Assembly: GCA_028095005.1 (NCBI GenBank)
Contig: CM051460.1
Span: 71,215,676 to 71,279,675 of the forward strand
Reading direction: 5' to 3'
Length of the DNA stretch: 64,000 nt
Source of the DNA: Rhynchospora pubera
Lineage: Eukaryota; Streptophyta; Magnoliopsida; Poales; Cyperaceae
In this document: positions 32,598 through 43,848 of the stretch, piece after piece
Layout: each line of letters begins with the position of its first letter
How positions within the stretch are numbered: the first letter of the stretch is position 1
Position numbers and translations under genes: made by a program
Notes under the pieces: model-generated
Database searches by the model: none
What the model was told of the DNA's origin: nothing
Seen by the model: the letters and a program-made list of their open reading frames with translations, nothing else

Positions 32598-33899
32598 GGA
32601 AAATTTTTATCAATGACAAAAATGCTCCTTATAATTTAAAAAAAGACAAAACAGCCTTAGAAATTTTAAAAAGAGCACAACTATAGCGGTAATTGGACTG
32701 CCGTAATGCCTCAGCCCTATAGCGGCAATAGCATTACCGCTATAAGGGGCTATAGCGGCAATGCTATTACCGCTATAGGCCCTTTTTTTTCTTTTGGGAC
32801 GGACGGACTGACACAGGCAGAGAAAGAAAAGTCGACATTTTTTTTTGGACTGTTCCGCTATAGCGGCAAAGCCTTTACCGCTATAGGGTCTGACATCCCT
32901 AATTTGTTTTGATTGTTTTGATTTTTTCCAATATAAAACATGGGTTGCTGTGTTGAGTACAGTAACAGTGATGTCATTTATTGGCTATAGGGTCTGACAT
33001 CCCTAATTTGTTGGCTATAATTTATTTACGTACAGTAACAGTGATGTCATTTAGTAGCTATCTTGAGTACTAGATTATCAGAGAAACTAGTTTTGCATTT
33101 TCAAGTGATCAAGTTATATTTTAAGTTTACGATTTGAATGTAATTTGAAAAATTATTGATCAATCTGGTATTTTAAATTCAAAAAATAATTTATAAAGTA
33201 TGAAATTAATTTGGATAGAAATAAAATGCAATTTATGAATTGTTATTTGAAAATTTATATAATAATATGTATCGTTCATAAATTGTCATTCCCGTTTAAT
33301 TGGACAATTAATCCAAAAAGGTTGTTTACAATATATAATAATATCATTACGTACAGGAAAAAAAACGACAAAAAAAATGATCATCTCCAAAATAAAAGTA
33401 ATATACATCAAATATACATAACGAACGACATATACAATCGAATACCTTTTCAAAGAAAACAGAAAACAATATCTACAGTATGTACAAATACAATGAAACC
33501 TACAATATAACAAGCCTCGGAAAATGAAATTATTTTTGGACATATATAACGTAACTCCTTTTCATTATTTATATTGGAAAAAATCAAAACAAATTAGGGA
33601 TGTCAGACCCTATAGCGGTAAAGGCTTTGCCGCTATAGCGGAACAGTCCAAAAAAAAAATGTCGACTTTTCTTTCTCTGCCTGTGTCAGTCCGTCCGTCC
33701 CAAAAGAAAAAAAAGGGCCTATAGCGGTAATAGCATTGCCGCTATAGTCCCTTATAGCGGTAATGCTATTGCCGCTATAGGGCTGAGGCATTACGGCAGT
33801 CCAATTACCGCTATAGCTGTGCTCTTTTTAAAATTTCTGAGGCTGCTTTGTCTTTTTTAAAATTATAAGGGGCATTTTTGTCATTGATAAAAATTTTCC
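32598..33899. mobile_element. Mutator-like element (MULE A) in the DAO copy 4 promoter
   Basis: Terminal inverted repeats of about 330-340 bp begin GGAAAATTTTTATCAATGAC on the left and are mirrored on the right, ending at 33899. Flanks CCTTATCTT (32589-32597) and CCTTACCTT (33900-33908) are a 9-bp target duplication with one mismatch. Each TIR contains several near-palindromes built from CTATAGCGG / CCGCTATAG (32684, 32720, 32750, 32858 and mirror images). The interior (32936-33574) is AT-rich with a repeated ACAGTAACAGTGATGTCATTT; no transposase. The right end lies 68 bp before the copy 4 ATG, so the element has replaced or displaced its core promoter. Confidence 0.85.
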
Positions 33900-33967
33900 C
33901 CTTACCTTTAAATGAAAGAGTTAGCAATTATTTTTCTCCTGCTTTTCTCAAGTCAAACAAAGAGGTC

Positions 33968-35732
33968 ATGGCAACATTACCAGTAATCAATTTAGCTGAA
34001 TCCACCGACCAAAACCAGAAAAAAAAACTTCTAGAAGCTTCCTGCTACTGGGGCTGCTTCCGCGTGATCAACCATGGCATTCCTGGAGCTCTTCAATCCC
34101 AAATGAAGGCTTCTGTCAGAGCCCTTTTCGACCTCCCTGATGATGTCAAGCGCCGCAACACAGACATCATTCATGGCAGTGGTTACATGGGTTTCACTTC
34201 AAAGAACCCGCTGTACGAGGCATTCGGTCTTTATGATGCCTCATCTCTCACTGATGTGGATGCCTTCTGCTCTCTCCTTGATGCCTCAAGCCATGACAGG
34301 TTATATATATACTTACTTTTATTAAAATTAAAAACAAATAAACTTGTAGCCAAATTTACTTTTTGAATAGTTCCGTACTATGATTATTGGACAAATGATT
34401 TATATGCCTTTTGTAGATATTTCAGCAAATAACACCTACGCACGAGCAATTCAAATGAATATACAAAACACCTGTAGTTTAAAAAATTTTAATTTTATCC
34501 CAATTTTACCAAAATTCATCGTCCTACTTAATTTTGAACTTTCAAATGTTTATGATCTTGTAAGGGAGATAATCAAGACATATGCTAAAAAATCCCATGA
34601 GGTGATTGTCAAAATAGCAACGAAACTGGCCGAGAGCATGGGTTTGAATGATCAAAACTTTGGTACATGGCAGTGCCAGTTCAGAATTAACAAGTATAAT
34701 TTTACCCAAGATTCGGTGGATTCCAGTGGTGTGCAGATCCATACTGATTCTGGTTTCCTCACTCTGTTACAAGAAGATGAGTGCGTGGGTGGTCTGGAGA
34801 TATTAGATCGGGGTTCGGGTTCTTATGTCGAAGTTGACCCGTTACCTGGTTCTATCCTTGTCAATCTTGGTGATGTTGCTAAGGTAATTAGCTATCAACC
34901 AGCTGTTATATTTGTATTATCTTAATATTGGTAGATAGTACTCCAGTTCAATTTAAATGCTAAAACACTTTCACATATAGATGACAGCCTGACAGGTCTC
35001 CAATTTATGTAGACCACTCATTTGTTAATGTTAATCTCGATGGATATTTAATGTTGAAAACCCTCAAGCTAGGTGGATCTTAATTTAGAAAAGTTAGAAC
35101 TCTGTTGTAAAATTGTCAAAAGACACTTCCTGTTCCTATCTGTGTCTATTTCTTCCTTGCTGTACAAAAGAGGCCTCAAAATGAATTAATAATAACATTT
35201 ACAAACTGTATACTGTCCTTATAGCACAGTACATCAAGAAAAGGAAAAGCCATTTTTATATCTGAACTATTGCAACTGCAACAATTTTGATGACAACAAA
35301 TTAACAATATGCATGAAAAAAATGCCCATAATGGCAAAAGCTAGACTTAATGTATAACGAGCTACCTGGAATTGTTTAAAGAAAATAATTAGCTCTGAAT
35401 ACTGACCACTCGTCAGTAAAAACTTTTTTTTTTGAGTAAAATTAATTTTCCAAAAGTAGTGTAGCTAACTTGCTTTATAAATTATGTAGGTATGGAGCAA
35501 TGGTCTACTTCACAATGTAAAGCACAGGGTACAGTGCAAGGCTGCAATACCGCGATTCTCTATTGCTCTCTTTCTACTGGCACCAAAAGATGACAAAGTA
35601 GAGGCGCCGACAGCATTGGTCGATTCAGATCACCCGCGTATGTACCAAACTTTCTTTTATAACGACTACCGAAAGTTGTTGGCAGATCTAGAATTATGTG
35701 CTGGTGAAGCCCTGTCACAGCTACTGATGTAA
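33968..35732 (+). CDS. DAO: DAO-like 2-oxoglutarate/Fe(II) dioxygenase, copy 4
   Basis: Exons 33968-34299, 34565-34883 and 35490-35732 (332+319+243 nt) encode 297 aa. Translation should start at 33968 (MATLPVIN); the frame stays open upstream into the MULE but has no ATG there. H170, D172 and H229 (NVKHRV) and R239-x-S241 are present. Exon 3 opens with Val rather than Ala (VWSNG). Near the C terminus KLLADLELCAG replaces KLRLSTGLRAG. NHG is intact. Intron 2 (606 nt) carries a stretch resembling the DAO 3' UTR. The family role is as for copy 1. With a transposon 68 bp upstream, expression may depend on that element or be lost. Confidence 0.88.
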
Positions 35733-38247
35733 TTATAACAATTCTACTGATGATAATGATATGCATGAAAAAGATCCATGATGCTATCGCTGTAACGTAT
35801 AATAGTTAAAAACTTGTTTGACAATTTAAGGATAGCACTAGAATAATTTTTTGGATATGAAAATAGAATAATGCTATTGAATAATTAAAAGTAAATGGTG
35901 GTAGAAATCTACTCTGGATCTTGATCATTTCCACCTCAAATAGTAGTTTTCCGGATGTTTTAAAAGGTAAAAACAGTGAAGATATTTCTCTGACTCTCTG
36001 TTTAATTTTTTTCCCGGATTGAAATATGTAACATTTCTTTTTGGGAGTATATTTGATTGTAAGGGCTGAATGCCTGGTAATGGGCGAGTTCGGGCCTAAT
36101 AACCGACTCGGCCCTTTTTATTACAGCTTGGAGGCGATCCAAGTTCGGCCCTCTTCCTAAATATTCGGCTCTTATCCAGTGAGTCCAGAGTGTTCTAAGC
36201 TCGAAGCAAAGACCGGTCCTTATCCAATCCAAATCCGTTCGGGCTTGTTCACCAGACAAAGCTGGAAATTAAGACCGAGGTTCTAATGGACCTTACGGGC
36301 GTTATAACGTGGCTCCAATTGTATTTAACTCTTTTTTTGTGCATTTTTGGATCTTGCGATGAGACGCTGAAATATATCAACAAGAAAATATACTTAGCAC
36401 TTTTTCCTATAATTTAACAATCTCTTTATCACATGTATAATAGTTATAAGACCAGAAGATTGCCTTGTCGTATGTATATTTTATTTTATTTTTTCTGCAC
36501 TGTTTTGAATATTTCGTACGTATTTACAACATAAGATTGAATTATTAGTTTATAGTTAGTACTAGTCAACAAAAGATAAAAATAAAACCCTAGCATGCTT
36601 GTTGGTCAAACTTATAATATTTTCATATAAACATAGAAATTAAAATATTATCTTTTCACAACAAAAAGATATTTCAATATCGTCTGATGTTATTTAAATA
36701 ATAATTCCTTTATTTCAGAGTTTACATGGAGAAAAGTATACATATTAAATTATCATAATCATTCCGTTGCTTTTTGATGTATAAACTAGCGTAGCACGGC
36801 TCCCGATGCACATGAAAGCCACGCCACCCATGCAGATTTCAATTTTGAGAGTTTTTCTACATCGATATCAAAAGAATATGTTGCTCTGAACGTGATATTG
36901 GAACATATAACACGGAGACACATGTGTGGCTACACAGTTTTATTCACAATGAATCATCAATTTATAAAATTGGTAGATTAATCCATCCGATAGGATCCAG
37001 ATCGGAAATGGACGAGAAGTTCGAGTTGAGATCAGGGCTTCGGACCGAGCCGAGTTTCAGGCCCCTATCCAAATAGCTTGAGGCGGATATCCGATCCGCA
37101 AGTCCACGGACAGTTCGGGTCCATCAACAGCCCCGCTGATACAGTGAATTTTCCCTGAAGAACGCATTACTCTCTTGTAGTTGACCTGTTCTGCTCTGCA
37201 ATGCTTTAATTCCAAATTCAAACTCACCAGCTGTTACCTGCTTTTCATTTTCACAGTGAACAATGATTGCTCGCCAATTAAAATATGCAAGACCAGCAAT
37301 TATGCAAACAACCATGAACACATCATATACAATTTTCATACCAATGCCTATAAAAGACTTATTGTGAACCAAATTAAAGCAAAACAAACACTGTAATTTT
37401 CCATCAAAATTGACATTAAATCTTCGGAGTAGTATTGCTTTAATAAAATGAAAGAAAACCCAGATGCATGCAATTTGGGCAAATCCATGAACAAATAACA
37501 TAACAAACAGCGGTGACATTTCGAACCCGAACTATTGCATAAACCAATTCATGTCTGTACTTCTAGCAATAGCAATAGACTACAACAAACCTTAATTGGC
37601 TCAAAAAAATAAAAACCCAAGGAAAAAATACTAAAACCACAATCTATTTGTCTCACCATCCGCACAGAAAGGCAAACAAAATGGAACCAGATCAATACAA
37701 GGAACAAATACAAAACTTTGTATCCTTAGTTCTCCAAACCTACAACACGAACCAAAGAAAAACATTGCAAAAAGGAAAGGGAATGTTTTAATCTGACCTT
37801 GTATTTTCAAAAAGGGGCAAAACACAGGGTTGAGGCAACATTTCTGAGGCTTCATGAAAACCTAGCAGTATATGAACTATATTTTAGCATTTCTAGCGCC
37901 AAATAAGGTAACAGAAACCAATTAAACAAAAAGAAAATAATTACAATGAAGTCCAAAGCACTCATAAAAAAGAGGAACGATGAGCAAAGCCGCTGTAGAA
38001 TCGAGTTTTGCAAGAAAAATTGAGAGGTGCGATTTTATTTTTATATTGTTTTTCCAATCCGAAAGGAAAGGATACAGGAATATAACTGTATAAGATAGGA
38101 ATGAAAGTGGAAAATTCGTTCGAACAAAGAATGAAAGTGGTTTGTTGTGCTTTGTGCGCATGTGAGAGGCGCTCCGTACGTGATCACATGACATGACTGC
38201 ACTCATCTGTCCGGTCTGGCCAATGGATCTGCTAGAAAGGATGAGAC
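35733..38247. other. Spacer with transposon-like GC patches and an unrecognised minus-strand frame
   Basis: 35733-36000 is the DAO copy 4 3' flank. GC-rich patches at 36060-36300 (GGCGAGTTCGGGCC, GACTCGGCCC) and 36990-37135 (GGACCGAGCCGAGT, GATCCGCAAGTCCACGG) share Tyr/Arg-poor, CGG-rich wording and look like ends of one element. Between and beyond them a minus-strand frame (37519-37124, 131 codons from ATG) encodes a hydrophobic N-terminal half and a polar C-terminal half; an internal AAAGCAG-GTAACA could be a donor. I do not recognise it, and it may be a captured fragment. ACTAGC followed by a GC patch at 36785 could be a minus-strand Helitron end, but its hairpin is weak. Confidence 0.35.
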
Positions 38248-39019
38248 GGAGTCGGATCCTCTGGTCGGCAACTTAAAAACGACCAGGTGGTCGTCTGCTA
38301 ATCCGAGCCGTCGGATTAAAAAGAACGGTCCGATCTCTCCCATTTTTTTTCTGTCCTCCCAAAAAATAAAAAAAGATGCGTATACGACTACGATTCCCTC
38401 TCTTCTCTTCCGATCGTCCCTTTCTTTCCAGAGGTGTTCAGAGAAGAAAAAGAGAGAGCGGAAGAGAGAAAAAGGTGCTTTGTAGAGGCTTACTACTCCA
38501 AAATTTATCAAGTGGCAACAGTAATCTCATATTGGGTTCCTTTCCTAGAACCTCAGGTGCTTTGTAGGAAGTACCAGAAACTTCATACTAGACTAAAATA
38601 GCAACAGAGACATGAAATTGGGTTTGGCTTTTGCTAAATAGATGGGATTCCTAACCCCAATGTCGATGCCACATCCTACACCAAAGCCAGTGAAGATCTG
38701 ACCAACCTTCAAGGTAAAGGGGTTTTCAAATTGAAACCCTTGCTTCTGCTTCAAGTTCAGACTCCATGGTGGCGTCCCCATTAGAGAGGCAAGAGAGCTG
38801 AAAAAGAAAAGTCGATGTGAGGAAGCTTACTTCACTTCAGAATTTGATTCCTGCAGGTGGCTGCTAGAGGCGTAGTCGTAGTCCTATACGTGCATCTTTA
38901 TTTTTTCGAAGGGACGGAAAAAAGATGAAGAGATCGGACCGTTCTTTTTAATCCGACGGCTCGAATCAGCAAACGACCACCTGGTCGTTTTTAAGTTGCC
39001 GACCAGAGGATCCGACTCC
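38248..39019 (-). mobile_element. Pack-MULE carrying a captured gene fragment
   Basis: TIRs of about 150 bp begin GGAGTCGGATCCTCTGGTCG and are almost identical on both ends, implying a young insertion. The 9-bp target duplication GGATGAGAC is perfect (38239-38247, 39020-39028). On the minus strand the interior has an ATG frame (38781-38593): MGTPPWSLNLKQKQGF, then NPFTLKVGQIFTGFGVGCG. This resembles the start of a conserved Gly-rich plant protein of unknown function; the resemblance is from memory and moderate. It drifts after IDIGVR, where an exon probably ended. No transposase. Confidence 0.75.
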
Positions 39020-39189
39020 GGATGAGACAGGGATATTCTCTTGGAAAGGAAGAGATCAGACGGAGAAGATCCAATTAATCTGACGATCAGGATCTGTGCG
39101 TAAATTTTAAACGATCAGGATTTATTTACTATGCACCAGCAACAGTGCTTAGTAGTAGAGCAAGAATTAGTCTATGTTTCAATTTGTGC

Positions 39190-39328
39190 TTCTCGCCTTG
39201 GCAGGGTGTAGTAACTAGTAAGTACATTATGGGCCTATTGTTGATTAATTTATACTTAATAGACAATCTATTTTATATTACATTAAACATAATGATTTGA
39301 TTTATATCATTTTACAATAAGGAAGACA

Positions 39329-39378
<50 letters not shown>

Positions 39379-39560
39379 TTTTAAATTCAAAAAATAAAAA
39401 TAAAATTTAGTTTACAGAAAGTTCAGAGATTTACTACCCCAAGCAGAAACAATGACCTTTCTTCTCGCTTAAAATTTAGAAGAACCTGCAACATGAAAAT
39501 AGAATAAATAAAAAGGATCTAATCAAACTTGCATCTCGATAATTTCTCGTCTATGTGCCT
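39190..39560 (+). repeat. Gene-less copy of the DAO 3' flank
   Basis: ACTAGTAAGTACATTATGGG, GCCTATTGTTGATT, CATTAAACATAATGAT, CGCTTAAAATTTAGAAGAA and GGATCTAATCAAACTTG occur in the order found after DAO copy 1 (19927-20185). There is no DAO exon before it, and the Pack-MULE lies 170 bp upstream. A (TA)n run (39332-39374) sits inside. Confidence 0.65.
39332..39374. repeat. (TA)n microsatellite
   Basis: About 40 bp of TA dinucleotides. Confidence 0.95.
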
Positions 39561-40891
39561 TTCATCAAAAAAAGAAAAAAAAATGCTGTTCAATTGGGCA
39601 TAAGTATTGTTCATAATTGTTGGGCTGGACTGGGCTGCGTGGCGTCCACTGCAATACCGAAAAATTTAAAAATAATATTAAATTAATATAATATATTAAA
39701 AATAATATCAATATAATAACTTTTTTTAAATAGTATCACAAGATCGGAATCTGGGATTCCGACCGCAATTACGGAATCTGGGATTCCGATCTTAGCTAAA
39801 CCAATTTTAAAATAAACAGTGCGGTGTCACGAAATGTTTCAATCTCCATCACAAAGTTGGATATCTTGGTTGGGTCGAAGTGGGTCGTTAAGTAATAAAT
39901 GAACCTTTACATGACAAAACCGGGCTATAATCACTTACCAAAAAGTGTCGAATTATATGTTGGCACTTGTTATTGGGGGAAAAAATCGTTCTTTTTATAT
40001 CGGAAAAATTGCCCATGTAGGATAATATAATATATTTGTGTGGTACTGGTGCAACTTCTCATATGACAAAACAAACTCAATATAGTGGAGACAAAAGCAT
40101 GGTACTAAATGATTGACCATTTATCGAGAGGTAATTTAGTTTAATTTATAAGTATTTGTCAATAGCTAAATGATTTTCAAATTTCTCAAATTTGATCCAA
40201 AATGTATCTATATATATTATAGAAAATATTTTTTTAATAATAGTTTGTCAAATAATATTATTTTCAAAAAAGTCTGGTTGTCTATGTTTCTTTCTATTTT
40301 GCATAAATAATAGTTCCATTCCAGACCAAATGTATTTGATAGATTTAATGGTTGTATTATAAATTTAATTGTCATGTGTACATTAAGCAAAATATGCGAT
40401 AGACATTTGATTTTCATTTTATCAACTTTATGTTTTTTTTTCCTAATATGTCCTACATAATTGAGGTTGGTAGACTATCAACCCCTTTTGATTAATATAA
40501 TATAGGTCAAAGGCCTTCGAGAAATGATATACTTTAGCAAATAAATGACAGGTTGATTTATTCTTCCGTATGAAATCTTAATATTACGGTTGATGTACTA
40601 CCTAATTTGTTTTATTTGATATGTCAATATCATCATTGTAATCATCAGTATCGTTTGCAATATTCAGATTGCAACTTAACATTTCGAGTTCCAATTTTTT
40701 AATCAACCTGTGGATAAAACAAATAATAGTAGAGGAATTAAAAACAAAAAAATAATGCGAACGATTTATGAATTATAATTAAGGTTTTTTTTTAATTGTT
40801 AGCAAAGGGATAAAAAACCAAAAGAAAAAATTACAGGAAAAAAAGACTTCAAACAGTGTTAATAACAAAGTTCCGATTAGAGCTTTTTTAG

Positions 40892-42168
40892 GGAAAATTT
40901 TTATAAAAGACAAAAATGCCCCTAACAATTTTAAAAAAGACAAAACAGTCTCTTAAATTTTAAAAAGAGCACAGCTATAGCGGTAATAGCAGTACCGTTA
41001 TAACTCAGCCCTATACGGCAATAGCATTACCGCTATAGGAGGCTATAGCGGCATTACAATTACCGCTATAGGCTTTTTTTTCGGTCTGACACATTTCTTT
41101 TCTCCTTTTTCAGTCTGACACATTTTTTTTGTTTTTGGCTGACACCTCTGTGAGGGACGTGTATACTTTGAACTCATAAATTTTTATTTTAAATAATTAG
41201 TTATTCAATTTATATTCTGATTTTGACTCAAGCAACAATAGTTTATAATTTTAAATTTTTAATTGGTACCATGTATGTATGTATCGACTCTGATTTTAAT
41301 TTTATATTCGGATTTTAATTTTATTTTTGAAATATGCAATGTGTTTTTAGAACGAAGCCGCTCAACTCGCTGAAAACTATGGTGCCAGTAATGAACAAGA
41401 ACCTGATGCCGCTTTCTGGAACGAAACCGCTAAATTCGCCGACAACCCTGCCTCCAGTAATCAACATGAAATGAATGCGGAAGAAGACCAACCATGGTGG
41501 GATGAATTATGGTTTTTTTATATGTAGTTTTTTCTTTTTTAAATTGAGTGTGCTAATTTATATTATGATTTTTTATGTTATTTTTTTTAAATTGAGTGTG
41601 CTAATTTATATTATAGTTTTTTATGTAATTTTTTTCTTTTTTAGATTGAGTGTGCTAATTTATATTATGATTATAAAATTCAGTTTTTTTTCTAATGGTT
41701 ATTAATTTCTTTTGCATATTAATTGTGAATGCAAATCATAAAAAAACTAATTATTTAAAATATACAAATCATACGTACATGGTACCAATTAAAATTATAA
41801 ACTATTGTTGCTTGATGATCGACTGTGGGGTCAAAATCAGAATATAAATTGAATAACTAATTATTTAAAATAAAAAATTTATGAGTTCAAAGTATACACG
41901 GTCCCTCACAGAGGTGTCAGCCAAAAATAAAAAAAATGTGTCAGACCGAAAAAGGAGAAAAGAAATGTGTCAGACCGAAAAAAAAACCTATAGCGGTAAT
42001 AGTAATGCCGCTATAGTCCCCTATAGCGGTAATGTTATTGCCGCTATAGGACTGAGTTATAACGGTACTGCTATTACCGTTATAGCTGTGCTCTTTTTAA
42101 AATTTAAGAGGCTGTTTTGTCTTTTTTAAAATTGTTAGGGGCATTTTTGTCTTTTATAAAAATTTTCC
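40892..42168. mobile_element. Mutator-like element (MULE C), relative of MULE A
   Basis: Ends GGAAAATTTTTATAAAAGAC and its mirror are flanked by a perfect 9-bp target duplication CTTTTTTAG (40883-40891, 42169-42177). TIRs extend about 380 bp, to near 41270/41770. The outer 200 bp are homologous to MULE A (AAAAAGAGCACAGCTATAGC, CCGCTATAGG palindromes). The interior holds an acidic, Trp-containing open frame (41351-41527) and a threefold repeat of about 50 bp (GAGTGTGCTAATTTATATTA at 41544, 41594, 41647). No transposase. Confidence 0.85.
41351..41527 (+). other. Possible captured terminal exon inside MULE C
   Basis: GTGTTTTTAG at 41341-41350 is a good splice acceptor; the frame after it runs 58 codons to TAG at 41525. 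Composition is GC-richer than the rest of the element. The peptide is acidic and contains two related modules, NEAAQLAENYGASNEQ and NETAKFADNPASSNQ, followed by EEDQPWWDELWF. Internal repetition and base composition suggest it was once coding. I do not recognise the source. No upstream exon is evident in the element. Confidence 0.4.
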
Positions 42169-43023
42169 CTTTTTTAGTGTTCATATTCAATAGACTACAA
42201 CTCATATCGCAAAAAACCTTAGAAAAACATACCAAAAACTGTGATAATAACAAAGGTTATTTCAATCTTTCTTATTTGCTCATTGCTGGCAATAATTTTG
42301 GGCAACACATTTAACTGTAATTCGCATGATTTCTGATCACTTTTAAGAATAATTTTACTAAATTATGCCCCTCCTAATTAATGTCTAATTAAATATTTTT
42401 ACATCTTATTAACCAAAATATAATTTACCTTTAGTCCTTTATACAATTATTTGTTTGTTCATATGTATTTAATCAAGTAGTGTAGTCAAATATAATACAG
42501 GATGCATACAGTAGTCGGAACAACTTGTGCAAAATTATTTTTAAAATTTTTATTTTTAGTATTTTTTTGTTCTCATTGGATGAGCATGCCACTTGTTTTG
42601 TCCGAAGAAATTAATCTTATTAGTTAATACAGACAAAAGTCACAAGACAAGGCTGTAAAGTGTAAACAGCAAAAAGAGATTGAACGTGCAAGTAACCAAG
42701 ATCCGTATTAACACGAATCTTGATGTAAATAGATTTATACACTAGAGCAGAGAAGACAAGCATGCGCCTCTTACGATGTTCCTCGGGCACAACCGAACAG
42801 GGCACAACCGAACAGGCACATTAAAAGACCTCAACCGAAGAGGCACATTGTAAATAAATTCTTTTCTATTTGAAAATTAAAAAATTGGTTTAGCTAAGAT
42901 CAGAATCCGGAATTCCGATCTTAGCTAAGTTCGGAATTCCGGATTCCGTAATTGCGGTCGGAATCACAAATTCTGATCTTGTGATACTATTTAAAAAATG
43001 TTATTATATTGATATTATTTTTA

Positions 43024-43801
43024 GTGTTAATTAGATTTTTGCCACTGTAAAAAGTAAAAATTAGAAATATGCCATCACTAAATGACAAATTATTTTTATG
43101 CCACTATAAAATAATAAAAATTATTTTTATGCCATCGACTAATTGATATGACTATTCTACCCTTCTAAATAACAAAAATCCTTTGCCTTTAATTGCCTCT
43201 GTCCTAGGTTAGGACCTCGCTTGATTCTCTAAAATTTTTCCGTCTCTCTACATATTTAAATGATGGAAAAAGGATGAATTGATACTAAGCACGAAGCGAT
43301 TGCAAAATCAATTGTATAATTCTTTTTACCAGGACGTGACGTGAATTTTTTTTTTTTTTATATGTTTCACTTTTTAACTTTATTGAATTATAGATTAAGA
43401 ACGAAGAGAGTCGAGAGATGTAGACAATAGGCAGCTTGTAGTTTTTTTTTATTGATATATTATGATAGTTATGATTTAGATTGTTTTTGTTGTTCAAAGA
43501 CGTGAGGTATGCAATAATTGTTAATAACCGTATTCGGTATTCCATGCTTTTTTCCCCACCATTAGAGACTAAATTTAGGATGGAAGAGAAGATGAATAAC
43601 TTCATGAGGGTAATTTAGGAATTTAGAAAAAAATGACAGATTTGAATGATGCTATTTTTAGAAATTATTATATTTTTAGAAAGAAATAATGACATAAAAC
43701 TAATTTAAACAAATTTTTAGTGGCATAAATCTAATTATCAATTTAACAATGGCATTTTTCAAATTGACAGTTTTTTATAATGACATAAATCTAATTATTC
43801 C
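43024..43801. mobile_element. Nested 778-bp element with 9-bp target duplication (MULE D)
   Basis: Target duplication TTATTTTTA at 43015-43023 and 43802-43810. Ends GTGTTAATTAGATTTTTGCC and the mirror of GGAATAATTAGATTTATGTC are imperfect TIRs; inner words such as ATTTTTATGCCACT recur on both sides. It sits exactly inside the right arm of the 39659-43848 element, so it is the later insertion. A 106-codon minus-strand frame inside is AT-driven and unrecognised. Confidence 0.7.
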
Positions 43802-43848
43802 TTATTTTTAATATATTATATTAATTTAATATTATTTTTAAATTTTTC

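Larger units (their letters stand above)
39659..43848. mobile_element. Large inverted-repeat element hosting two further MULE insertions
   Basis: The left arm (39659-39815: GAAAAATTTAAAAATAATAT, then GATCGGAATCTGGGATTCCG) is mirrored by a right arm at 42880-43023 and 43811-43848. The right arm is interrupted precisely by the 778-bp element at 43024. Flanks TGCAATACC and AGCAATATA share GCAATA, consistent with an old 9-bp target duplication. Between the arms lie MULE C and AT-rich DNA without a transposase. The arms contain their own near-palindromes (CGGAATCTGGGATTCCG). Confidence 0.6.

Noticed and set aside
32275..32619. 114-codon minus-strand frame
   Set aside because: Overlaps the conserved upstream block of DAO copy 4 and runs into MULE A; the related block upstream of copy 2 does not appear to keep the frame.
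33878..33967. N-terminal extension of DAO copy 4 upstream of 33968
   Set aside because: No ATG, derived from the MULE TIR, and absent from the other three copies.
36785..36815. Minus-strand Helitron 3' end (CTAG next to a GC patch)
   Set aside because: CTAG is present but the expected compact hairpin is weak and no 5' end was found.
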